Below, one piece after another: positions 18,436 to 24,735 of a stretch of 32,436 nucleotides of DNA; the first letter of the stretch is position 1; every line of letters starts with the position of its first letter. Made by a program: the position numbers and the translations under genes. A model generated the notes under the pieces. It made no database searches and was not told where the DNA came from. It was given only the letters and a program-made list of their open reading frames with translations. Origin of the DNA: Bdellovibrionales bacterium (GTDB lineage: Bacteria > Bdellovibrionota > JAFGOL01). The stretch spans positions 1-32,436 of the forward strand of contig JAKIZQ010000004.1 in assembly GCA_022707945.1 (NCBI GenBank), read 5' to 3'.

Positions 18436-18465
18436 AGTGTAACACAGGTGTAGCACTCTTGTCAA
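18436..18465 (-). promoter_or_regulatory. Toxin-antitoxin promoter with two operator dyads
   Basis: On the minus strand TTGACA is followed by 17-18 bp and TTACAC/TACACT. Two dyads, GTGTAACAC (18437-18445) and GTGTAGCAC (18448-18456), sit 11 bp apart centre to centre, covering the -10 region. This spacing places both on one DNA face, as expected for cooperative antitoxin binding. The 309-bp gap 18413-18721 holds this promoter and repeat copy 3; I see nothing else in it. Confidence 0.6.
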
Positions 18466-18491
18466 CGCAAAAGTTAAACCTATCAACATTA

Positions 18492-18619
18492 GTTCGATTT
18501 AATCCACTTGGGCATCCTTGTTTTTCTATGGCTGTTTAGTGGGAATCCAATAGTATCAAGGTGTTTCAGGCAACATACTCTATACAGGCAGTTCGAAACT
18601 CATCTACTAGGGGACGCCA
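18492..18619 (+). repeat. 128-bp tRNA-end-bounded repeat, copy 3
   Basis: Starts GTTCGATTTAATCCACTTGG and ends with the conserved GTTCGAAACTC..CTACTA plus GGGGACGCCA. The most diverged of the three at its 5' half. It closes the toxin-antitoxin unit; no clear further copy follows. Confidence 0.82.
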
Positions 18620-18721
18620 AGTATTAATTAATAAAAAGCTTTTACGGTACGAACAAAACTTTGGTTATAACTCTTATATGATCAGATGTTTTTATAATCT
18701 ATTTTCTATAACACCACCCTA

Positions 18722-19474
18722 TTACCACGTGATAAAAAGATTATATGTTGAACCAGGTTCTACCAATAGCTTTTGATCAAATGTTAGCGCAAGCTTGTTT
18801 TGTTTTAACAACGCTTTATTAAGTAATAGAGAAAACTCATACTTATCTTTAACACAAACAACCTTATCTAGTCCCATTATCTCATCATTACACTCTTCTG
18901 TTTTGTATTCGGTATTGCATGTAAAATATATTGTTTCTAAATTAAATAAACTTTTTAATTTACTAACTGGAAGATCTGAAACTATATATATAAGACTTTT
19001 ACATTGAGGTTCAAAGCTTTGTTTTGATACAAGTACAGAACTAATAACAGATTCCAATTTACTAAATGTAACAGGAGTTTTATCTACATCAAAGGTCTCA
19101 GGATTCTTACTGTCAATCTTTTTGCCTAAAACAAGTTTATAAGTAGCACCACCTAACAAACGGTCCTTAAACACATATTTATACTTATAGAAGTCCTTGT
19201 GTTTAAAAACAATAGAGTTGTAATTTGTAGCATAATAAAAAGTATAACTTTTCTTTTTATTATCGTATTCAACTGGATCTTTCACGCCATAAGAACTAAA
19301 GGAAACTTTCTCGATATCACTATATATAGTAAGCTTTGCACAAGCCCTATCATTAACATCCTTAACAGTTACTTCTGGTTCTTTGTCAAGTTTAACAAAT
19401 TCAGAAACTTCAAATTCAAAAGAGAATAAGTTTAAAGAAATTAAAAACAAGAACAAAAAATAAAAAGATTTCAC
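18722..19474 (-). CDS. Secreted protein of unknown function, paralog of the gene at 19610
   Basis: A 250-residue exported protein. A hydrophobic signal peptide is followed by FEFEVSEFVKLDKEPEVTVKD, then VNDRACAKLTIYSD and IVFKHKDFYKYKYVF. This N-terminal pattern recalls small beta-sandwich (PEGA-like) surface domains described at the start of exported proteins in other phyla; I hold that loosely. The C-terminal half has paired cysteines and the sequence IYIVSDLPVSKLKSLFN, shared with its neighbour. GTG at 19472-19474 is chosen because AGAGG lies 5 nt upstream; GTG at 19480 overlaps that site. Function unknown. Confidence 0.72.
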   Translation of the reverse strand: MKSFYFLFLFLISLNLFSFEFEVSEFVKLDKEPEVTVKDVNDRACAKLTIYSDIEKVSFSSYGVKDPVEYDNKKKSYTFYYATNYNSIVFKHKDFYKYKYVFKDRLLGGATYKLVLGKKIDSKNPETFDVDKTPVTFSKLESVISSVLVSKQSFEPQCKSLIYIVSDLPVSKLKSLFNLETIYFTCNTEYKTEECNDEIMGLDKVVCVKDKYEFSLLLNKALLKQNKLALTFDQKLLVEPGSTYNLFITW

Positions 19475-19609
19475 AAACACCTCTTTTTAGTTAGGTCTAT
19501 TAAAATTTTACTGAATTATACCTTGGTTGCTTCGGAATTTGCTAGAGAAATAACCCATACATACAGCTCAAGACGCATCCATTCGGTAAAGTTCAAGCCT
19601 TGGAAAAAA

Positions 19610-20344
19610 TCAACGCCAGCTAATTAATAAATTATAAACTAGATTTTTTTCAATAGTTATATCACCTATAGCGCTTTTATCTAAGGAACGTATATTATTT
19701 AGAAGCTCATTAAAACTAACAAGTTTTTTTATACAAATCATTTTATCTATATTTTCAACTGGCTCAGAACACGGAGGTGTTTCACAAGAAACATGTGTAA
19801 TGTCTTGGTTAAACAGAGTTTTAAGTGTTTTAACAGGAAGATCAGAAATTAATCTTATTGCAGCTTTGCAGTCTTCGTTTTTCATGTATCGGACCGTCAT
19901 ATCAGAAGGGTCCATTTCTAATGAATTAAAAACAATTTTATTTTTAGAAATCTTAAATTTATTAGGGTCCTTACTGTCCTTTTTTGTGCCTAAAGATACC
20001 TTATACGTTTTGCCTTTCTCTACTCCTTTAAAAGTGTAGTAATACGGAACGTATTCTTTGTGTTTAAACCAAAGAGACTTAGAACCCCAAGGGAGATAAA
20101 GAATATAGGTGTTGTTAGGTTTATTATTTTCAATTCCCACTATACCCAAACTACCAGATCCAAAATTAACATCATTAATTTCTGTAGACACAACAACTTT
20201 AGCACAAATATCATTGTTTTGATCCTTAATCGTTATCTCAGGAGATTTGGCTACCTCTGCCATTTCTGATATTTCAAACTCAAAAGCACAAAGAGAAAAT
20301 GGCATAAGTATAAAAAGCATATAGCCAACTTTTTTTAGATTCAT
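19610..20344 (-). CDS. Secreted protein of unknown function, paralog of the gene at 18722
   Basis: A 244-residue exported protein with a signal peptide ending near SLCAFEFEISEM. It shares with the downstream gene the ITIKD-NDICAKVVVSTEI stretch, SLWFKHKEYVPYYYTFKG, the GKTYKVSLGTKKDSKDPNKF segment, IRLISDLPVKTLKTLFN and a closing NLLISW. Cysteines occur in similar places. GGAGG lies 5 nt upstream of the ATG. The two genes point the same way, separated by 135 bp with no clear terminator. A tandem duplication is the simplest origin. Function not recognised. Confidence 0.72.
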   Translation of the reverse strand: MNLKKVGYMLFILMPFSLCAFEFEISEMAEVAKSPEITIKDQNNDICAKVVVSTEINDVNFGSGSLGIVGIENNKPNNTYILYLPWGSKSLWFKHKEYVPYYYTFKGVEKGKTYKVSLGTKKDSKDPNKFKISKNKIVFNSLEMDPSDMTVRYMKNEDCKAAIRLISDLPVKTLKTLFNQDITHVSCETPPCSEPVENIDKMICIKKLVSFNELLNNIRSLDKSAIGDITIEKNLVYNLLISWR

Positions 20345-20426
20345 CTACCCCTCCATTATTAAATATAGACTATTATATCTCATCTGTTTAATAAATGTCA
20401 CTCTTTACAAAAAAGTTAATATTTAT

Positions 20427-20456
20427 TTGACTTTGTTATGGGCATATGCTCATAAT
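20427..20456 (+). promoter_or_regulatory. Promoter with an 18-bp palindrome in the spacer (DUF134/NifX pair)
   Basis: TTGACT (20427-20432), an 18-bp spacer and CATAAT (20451-20456). Within the spacer and touching the -10 box is TATGGGCATATGCTCATA (20437-20454), a dyad with 16 of 18 positions symmetric. The predicted transcript start falls at or next to the ATG at 20463, so the mRNA may be leaderless. The DUF134 protein itself is the obvious candidate to bind here. Confidence 0.55.
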
Positions 20457-20462
20457 AAATAC

Positions 20463-20738
20463 ATGCGTCCAAAGAAATGTAGAAAGACCTGTTGTAGAAT
20501 AAAAGCTGATTACTTCAAACCAAGGAGCATTCCAATAGATGAACTAGAGGAGATTTCTCTTGAAGCAGATGAGCTAGAAGCAATAAGGTTAGCAGATCTT
20601 GACTCTCTATACCAAGAAGATGCGGCAAAAAAAATGGGTGTTTCCAGGCAAACTTTTGGAAGGATAATATTTTCTGCACACAAAAAAACAGCAGAAGCTA
20701 TCATAAAAGGTAAGGCGTTAAAAATCAGGAGGACTTAA
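20463..20738 (+). CDS. DUF134 family DNA-binding protein
   Basis: A 91-residue predicted regulator. The start MRPKKCRKTCCRIKADYFKP is characteristic of the family, with a Cys-rich segment that may hold metal. The C-terminal half is a sigma-region-4-like helix-turn-helix (LYQEDAAKKMGVSRQTFGRI). The frame is open from TTG 20427, but that lies in the -35 box, and the family begins at MRPKK, so ATG 20463 is preferred even though no Shine-Dalgarno is visible. It is followed after 2 bp by the NifX-like gene, a pairing frequent in anaerobes. Confidence 0.88.
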   Translation: MRPKKCRKTCCRIKADYFKPRSIPIDELEEISLEADELEAIRLADLDSLYQEDAAKKMGVSRQTFGRIIFSAHKKTAEAIIKGKALKIRRT

Positions 20739-20740
20739 TT

Positions 20741-21112
20741 ATGAAAATCTGTATGCCAGTAAACGAGAACGATGGGATTAACAGCACTATTTGCGAACAC
20801 TTTGGTTCTGCACCATTATTCATGATAGTAGATACCAACACTCTCTCTATCACAGAAGTAAAGAATGATGATCAGCACCATGCGCATGGAATGTGTCATC
20901 CATTATCTGTACTTGGTAATTACAAATTTGACGGCATCGTTGTTGGCGGAATAGGTGCCGGTGCGTTAAACAAACTCAAAAACGCAGGAATAACAGTTTA
21001 TATAACTGAATACTCTAACATCAGCAACACTATCAAGGCCTATAACGAGAACAAACTAAAAGAAATGGATCAAAATAATGTTTGCTCTCACCACGGGCAC
21101 ACATGTAAATAA
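20741..21112 (+). CDS. NifX/NifB-C-terminal family protein (dinitrogenase Fe-Mo cofactor-like domain)
   Basis: A 123-residue cytoplasmic protein with the small Fe-Mo-cofactor-binding-like fold: MKICMPVNENDGINSTICEHFGSAP, FMIVDTNT, then FDGIVVGGIGAGALNKLKNAGI. It ends in a His/Cys-rich tail (CSHHGHTCK) suited to metal binding. No nif genes are present, so a nitrogenase role is not implied; such proteins are also linked to Fe-S or other metal handling. It is coupled to the DUF134 gene 2 bp upstream. Confidence 0.87.
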   Translation: MKICMPVNENDGINSTICEHFGSAPLFMIVDTNTLSITEVKNDDQHHAHGMCHPLSVLGNYKFDGIVVGGIGAGALNKLKNAGITVYITEYSNISNTIKAYNENKLKEMDQNNVCSHHGHTCK

Positions 21113-21121
21113 AGCAGAGAA

Positions 21122-21517
21122 CTATCTTATTACTTTACTCATGCCACAGCCAAAAATACTTTGATCCTGCAACCAAGAATAATTATCACCAACTCTAACG
21201 TAACAGGTATCACTATCAGAAAGGTCATAAGTTTCTGTGGCTGTGAATATCTCGCCATATCTTGTGCTTCTGTCTACGGTTTTACTAATCGTTCTATAAA
21301 AGCTCCAGGATAAAGAGATCTCTTTCTCCTTATCATCATACTTTTGTGAGAGAATAAAATCATCAGAACAAAACGCTTTTACTATTGATGGCGTTGATTC
21401 GTTATATTTCAACTCTACATAACAAGTATCATAAGTTTCAAACAAATCACCGGCAGTGATTACATAATAGTCAGGGCTAGCAAATAGCATCGAAGATAAG
21501 AAAATTAACAAAAACAT
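21122..21517 (-). CDS. Small secreted protein of unknown function
   Basis: A 131-residue protein with a short signal peptide (MFLLIFLSSMLFA). The mature part shows four cysteines in the contexts DTCYVELK, KAFCSDDF, DTCYVRVGD and FGCGMS, suggesting two disulfides; DTCYV occurs twice and may reflect an internal duplication. GGAGG lies 6 nt before the ATG. It follows the neighbouring secreted gene by 3 bp, so they form an operon. It converges on the NifX-like gene with 9 bp between. Not recognised. Confidence 0.7.
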   Translation of the reverse strand: MFLLIFLSSMLFASPDYYVITAGDLFETYDTCYVELKYNESTPSIVKAFCSDDFILSQKYDDKEKEISLSWSFYRTISKTVDRSTRYGEIFTATETYDLSDSDTCYVRVGDNYSWLQDQSIFGCGMSKVIR

Positions 21518-21520
21518 CTT

Positions 21521-21889
21521 TTACCTCCTAAGATGTGGGACATTATTACCAAATTCAATCAATACTCTAGAAACCCAAGAAGGTTCATTATTAGTATCAT
21601 CACCATTTTGTCCGCTGGTATTATTGGTGTTATTAGATTCAACACACATAATTCTAACACCATCTTCATGATTGGCTTTTATCCAAGCCGAACCATCATT
21701 CTCAAATTCTATTAAATGACACCTGCCACTAAGATCTATAACAGTTTTATCACAATAGTTCTTTATAACTTCTACATATACCTGTTTAATCCTTATGCCT
21801 TCTGCACCCATTTCAAGACTGTTACAGAACCAATCGGCCCACAAAAAATTTGAACTTAAAAAAGCGACAACAACGACTAATCTTTTCAT
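21521..21889 (-). CDS. Small secreted protein of unknown function
   Basis: A 122-residue protein. MKRLVVVVAFLSSNFLWA is a signal peptide; the mature part has cysteines in DWFCNSLEMG, KNYCDKTV, GRCHLIEF and RIMCVESN, then an Asn/Thr/Gly/Asp-rich linker. I chose the ATG at 21889 because GGAGG lies 11 nt upstream and the signal peptide begins there; an upstream TTG would add 11 polar residues. The Cys-rich pattern resembles its operon partner, and the two may act together. Function not recognised. Confidence 0.68.
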   Translation of the reverse strand: MKRLVVVVAFLSSNFLWADWFCNSLEMGAEGIRIKQVYVEVIKNYCDKTVIDLSGRCHLIEFENDGSAWIKANHEDGVRIMCVESNNTNNTSGQNGDDTNNEPSWVSRVLIEFGNNVPHLRR

Positions 21890-21982
21890 TTCTGATTTAA
21901 CCTCCAAAAGTTTATGAAGCAAACTTTTCCACTTAAAATACTTATTGTATAATTCATTATTTTAATGTATTGATGATTTTAA

Positions 21983-22846
21983 ATGAGTTTACTTTCACCA
22001 GAGCTAGAAGCTTTCGTCGCTATTGTACACAAGGGAACGGTACATGGTGCAGCAAAAGAAGTTGGTTTGACGCAGACCGGCATAACACAAAGAATTCGTT
22101 CCCTTGAGAGAAAAATAGGGAACACTTTATTCACAAGATCAAGAAAAGGCATGCACCTAACACAAGAAGGAGAAACGCTTTTTGTCTATTGTCAAAAGGT
22201 CATGGACATAGAGGGTGAAACGCTATCACTAATACAAGGCCAGAGCTCAAAAAAAATAGTAAGGATACAAATAGCGGGATCTTCAAGTATAATGAGAGCA
22301 AGAATAATCCCCAACACAGTAAAAGTATTAGAACAATTTAAGGATTTAACATTCACATATCATATTACAGACGATGAATCTCCAGTAAGATACCTGAAAT
22401 CTGGTGAATGTCAGTTTGCAGTAATGTCTCCTTTAGAAGTCCCAAACGAAATGGATGCAAAAAAGCTTGAGCCAGAAATATATATCATGGTCGGACCATA
22501 TGAATGGAAAAACAGAAACGTAGAGGACATACTTAAAAATGAGCGACTAATAGATTTTAACTATGGTGATAAGATAACCCTTAGTTTTTTAAAAAAATAT
22601 GGACTTGTTCATTTGACAAAAAAAGAAGGTCATTACGTCAACAACACAGATGCTTTGATATCTTTAATAATAAGAGGTCATGGTTATTCTGTGTTATCAA
22701 AAAGATTTCTTGAACCTTACATTAAGGATAAGAAACTAACACAATTAATGACTGGTTCTTTCTCTAAACTAGACTTTGCATTAGCATGGTATCCTAGGCA
22801 TGAGATGCCAAAATATTTCAAAAAAATAATAGATCTAATTAATTAA
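21983..22846 (+). CDS. LysR-family transcriptional regulator
   Basis: DNA-binding regulator of 287 residues. The N-terminal winged helix-turn-helix is clear: LEAFVAIVHKGTVHGAAKEV, then LTQTGITQRIRSLERKIG, NTLFTRSRKGMHLT. The rest is the effector-binding domain. TATAAT at 21948-21953 is a probable -10 box; the Shine-Dalgarno is weak. It faces away from the small secreted pair and converges on the MFS gene with a 4-bp overlap of the ends. LysR proteins usually control a divergent neighbour, so the secreted pair is one candidate target; this is inference. Confidence 0.92.
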   Translation: MSLLSPELEAFVAIVHKGTVHGAAKEVGLTQTGITQRIRSLERKIGNTLFTRSRKGMHLTQEGETLFVYCQKVMDIEGETLSLIQGQSSKKIVRIQIAGSSSIMRARIIPNTVKVLEQFKDLTFTYHITDDESPVRYLKSGECQFAVMSPLEVPNEMDAKKLEPEIYIMVGPYEWKNRNVEDILKNERLIDFNYGDKITLSFLKKYGLVHLTKKEGHYVNNTDALISLIIRGHGYSVLSKRFLEPYIKDKKLTQLMTGSFSKLDFALAWYPRHEMPKYFKKIIDLIN

Positions 22847-24078
22847 TTCTTTTCATGTATCTTAAAGATTATTATAACCACAGCCAGTATAGACATGATC
22901 CCTCCAAATATAAAAGGGGCTTTATTACTGAAAGGATATATAAAACCAGCAATAAGACTCGCGGGCAAAAGTGCTACACCAACGATCATATTATAAAAAC
23001 CCAAGGCCGTACCCTTTGAATTTTGTGGAGCTAGCTCAGAGACAAAAGCTTTTTCTACGCCCTCTGTCATTGCATAATAAACACCATAAAGAGGCCAAAA
23101 GAACCATAAAAGCCAAGAGTATTGATGGCTCATAAAACCAAAGGCAATATAAACAACTGAATATAGGATATACCCCCATACCAAAAGTTTTTTTCTACCT
23201 ATTTTGTCTGAAAGTCCTCCAAAAAAAGAAGAGAATAAAGACGTAGTTATATTAAAAAGCATATACATCAAAAGGACACTAGAGATATCTTTATATAGAT
23301 TAGTGCTCCTCAATAACAAAAATTGGTTAGAGGAATTACCTAATGTAAAAATAAATTGAGCTAAAAAGAATACTCTAAGACTTTTGTCGTACTTTCTTAT
23401 ATCAAGGTTCGGTACGACCTTATTTGTCCCCTTGCCAAGATCTTTAGTCTTAATTCCCTTATCTGATACAAAGAACAAAAAGGATGCACCTACTAACGCA
23501 CTGCATACAGCAATTACAAATATCGGGTAAAAGACAGAAACTGGAGCTGACACACCTTTGTATATAACATCTCCAATTTCCGGATAAGCGTATTTAACAA
23601 GTACATATAACAGCGCCGTCCCAAAAAAAGCCCCCGCAAAATCCATGCCTCTTTGAAAGCCAAAAGCCCTACCCAAAAGGGTTTTGGGTGTCGATTCAGA
23701 AATAAGAGCATCCCTTGGGGCGGTCCTTATACCCTTGCCAGTACGATCTATAAACCTAAAAGAAAGAACTGAAAAAACACTTGGTATGAAAAGAAAGAGT
23801 TTTGAAAGAGCAGATCCAAAATAGCCAAACACAGCTAGCCACTTTCTTTTACCTAGTTTATCTGAATAATAGCCTGAAAGGACCTTTAAAACACTTGAAA
23901 GGGATTCGCCTATACCTTCCATCAAACCCAATACTGGCCCAACGTTAACGGTAATTACACTTACAAAGACCTGTAGCATTGGATATAGCATTTCAGATGA
24001 TACATCTGTGAAAAAAGAAGTTAGACCAGTGAGGACGACATTCTTATTAAGGTAAGACTTGCCACTTTTTGAACTCAC
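22843..24078 (-). CDS. MFS transporter
   Basis: Inner-membrane permease of 411 residues with about twelve hydrophobic segments. Family hallmarks are SFFTDVSSEMLYPML near the N terminus, SGYYSDKLGKRKW after TM2 and the motif FIDRTGKGIRTAPRDALISE, with GGLSDKIGRKKLLVWGY as the second-half repeat. The substrate is unknown; this subgroup is commonly annotated as putative efflux or sugar/drug MFS. The start is GTG with GGAGG upstream. It is single-gene, convergent with the LysR gene. Confidence 0.92.
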   Translation of the reverse strand: MSSKSGKSYLNKNVVLTGLTSFFTDVSSEMLYPMLQVFVSVITVNVGPVLGLMEGIGESLSSVLKVLSGYYSDKLGKRKWLAVFGYFGSALSKLFLFIPSVFSVLSFRFIDRTGKGIRTAPRDALISESTPKTLLGRAFGFQRGMDFAGAFFGTALLYVLVKYAYPEIGDVIYKGVSAPVSVFYPIFVIAVCSALVGASFLFFVSDKGIKTKDLGKGTNKVVPNLDIRKYDKSLRVFFLAQFIFTLGNSSNQFLLLRSTNLYKDISSVLLMYMLFNITTSLFSSFFGGLSDKIGRKKLLVWGYILYSVVYIAFGFMSHQYSWLLWFFWPLYGVYYAMTEGVEKAFVSELAPQNSKGTALGFYNMIVGVALLPASLIAGFIYPFSNKAPFIFGGIMSILAVVIIIFKIHEKN

Positions 24079-24155
24079 AGCCCCCTCCTTTCCATTAAAA
24101 GCCTATTTCAACAGGCCAATACTGTCAACCTATCAACTAAAATTACAAAAAGCTG

Positions 24156-24185
24156 TTGACCCTTATATATAAAGTGCTAAATATT
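24156..24185 (+). promoter_or_regulatory. Candidate promoter of the small lipoprotein
   Basis: TTGACC, 18 bp and AATATT, about 50 bp before the start codon. The -35 is good and the -10 moderate. Confidence 0.4.
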
Positions 24186-24235
24186 CTACTTAGATAAAAA
24201 AATAAGAGTATATCTTAAAAAAGGAAGGTGGATTC

Positions 24236-24385
24236 ATGAAAAAAGTATTAAGTTTAGTTATCGTTTCTGTATTAGCTCTTTCTGTAGTTGCTTGCACAAA
24301 GAAGACAGCTGAAGAAGCTGCTCCTGCTGAAGCTGCTCCTGTTGAACAGCCAGCTGCTCCTGCTGAAGCTCCTGCTCAGAACTAA
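24236..24385 (+). CDS. Small Ala/Pro-rich lipoprotein
   Basis: A 49-residue lipoprotein. A signal peptide leads to the lipobox VVAC with Cys20 as lipid site, then KK and a tail made almost only of Ala, Pro and Glu in a loose A-P-A-E repeat. GGAAGGTGG lies just before the ATG. It has its own promoter and a strong terminator, which suggests a monocistronic, abundant transcript. An envelope spacer or sensor role is possible but not shown. Base composition is much richer in G+C than the surroundings because of the Ala and Pro codons. Confidence 0.82.
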   Translation: MKKVLSLVIVSVLALSVVACTKKTAEEAAPAEAAPVEQPAAPAEAPAQN

Positions 24386-24402
24386 TTAAAATTTTGTTTT
24401 TT

Positions 24403-24443
24403 AAAAACAGGGTTCTTCGTCGAGGAGAACCCTGTTTTTTTAT
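24403..24443 (+). terminator. Strong intrinsic terminator of the small lipoprotein
   Basis: A perfect 14-bp stem (AAAAACAGGGTTCT with its complement ending in CCTGTTTTT), a 9-nt loop and seven consecutive Ts at the end. It begins 18 bp after the stop codon. Confidence 0.92.
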
Positions 24444-24494
24444 TCTTTTTAATCCTTGACATCCTCATCTTAAAAAATTAAAAAGGAATTCTCT

Positions 24495-24568
24495 TGGGAG
24501 ATCGTCTAATGGTAGGACTGCGGACTCTGACTCCGCCAATCTAGGTTCGAATCCTAGTCTCCCAGCCA
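24495..24568 (+). tRNA. tRNA-Gln (anticodon CUG)
   Basis: Cloverleaf by eye: acceptor TGGGAGA with TCTCCCA, D arm GTC..GAC, anticodon stem GCGGA/TCCGC around CTCTGAC, T arm CTAGG/CCTAG around TTCGAAT, encoded CCA. The anticodon CUG reads CAG. TTGACA at 24456-24461 is a plausible -35 box, with a weak A/T-rich -10. Its last 19 bases plus 8 bases of flank are repeated at 24709-24735. Confidence 0.97.
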
Positions 24569-24735
24569 ACGTCAATTACACATTCAATTAATCAAGCTGG
24601 ATGGGAGACCATCTAAATATGTTTGCCGAGTTTCTAGACGAGGCAAACTTACCTCAAGGATCACTGGAGCGAGTCGCTCCTAAAAAAACATGCACGACGA
24701 GCGAAAGTAATCCTAGTCTCCCAGCCAACGTCAAT
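24550..24735 (+). repeat. 27-bp direct repeat of the tRNA-Gln 3' end enclosing a tRNA-like remnant
   Basis: Bases 24550-24576 and 24709-24735 are identical over 27 bp, offset by 159 bp. Between them, 24602-24616 (TGGGAGACCATCTAA) matches the tRNA's first 15 bases at 13 positions, so 24602-24727 looks like a second, expanded copy of the tRNA with the anticodon and T arms lost. The middle has hairpins GTTTGCC/GGCAAAC and GGAGCG/CGCTCC. The right copy includes the phoU stop codon. It resembles att sites flanking a small or decayed insertion, or a tandem duplication that has drifted. Confidence 0.75.

Larger units (their letters stand above)
16083..18619. mobile_element. tRNA-Glu-anchored array of three short gene units, each ending in a tRNA-3'-end-like repeat
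   Basis: Taking GGGGACGCCA as the boundary, the units are 16159-17010 (852 bp, secreted protein), 17011-17918 (908 bp, S26 peptidase-like protein) and 17919-18619 (701 bp, toxin-antitoxin). Each ends in a ~128-bp repeat. Units 1 and 2 also share a ~41-bp left-end motif. Gene orientation alternates (-, +, -), unlike a classical integron array. No integrase or transposase is encoded in the window. That these are mobile cassettes is an inference from the repeats, the tRNA position and the cargo. Confidence 0.65.

Noticed and set aside
16884..18619. CRISPR array
   Set aside because: Repeats are ~128 bp, diverged, and separated by whole genes.
16884..18619. Classical integron attC sites
   Set aside because: No RYYYAAC/GTTRRRY core pair at the proper ends, genes alternate in orientation, and no integron integrase is in the window.
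19590..19618. Possible fourth, decayed copy of the tRNA-end repeat (GTTCAAG ... AACGCCA)
   Set aside because: Only GTTC.A and ACGCCA match, the spacing to a CTTGG word upstream differs from the real copies, and the body does not align. Too weak to call.
20741..21112. Evidence for nitrogen fixation
   Set aside because: NifX-type small domains occur widely without nitrogenase; no nif structural or assembly gene is present here.
24602..24727. tmRNA or an intron-containing tRNA
   Set aside because: No T arm, no resume-type reading frame, and no anticodon arm after removing the extra bases.
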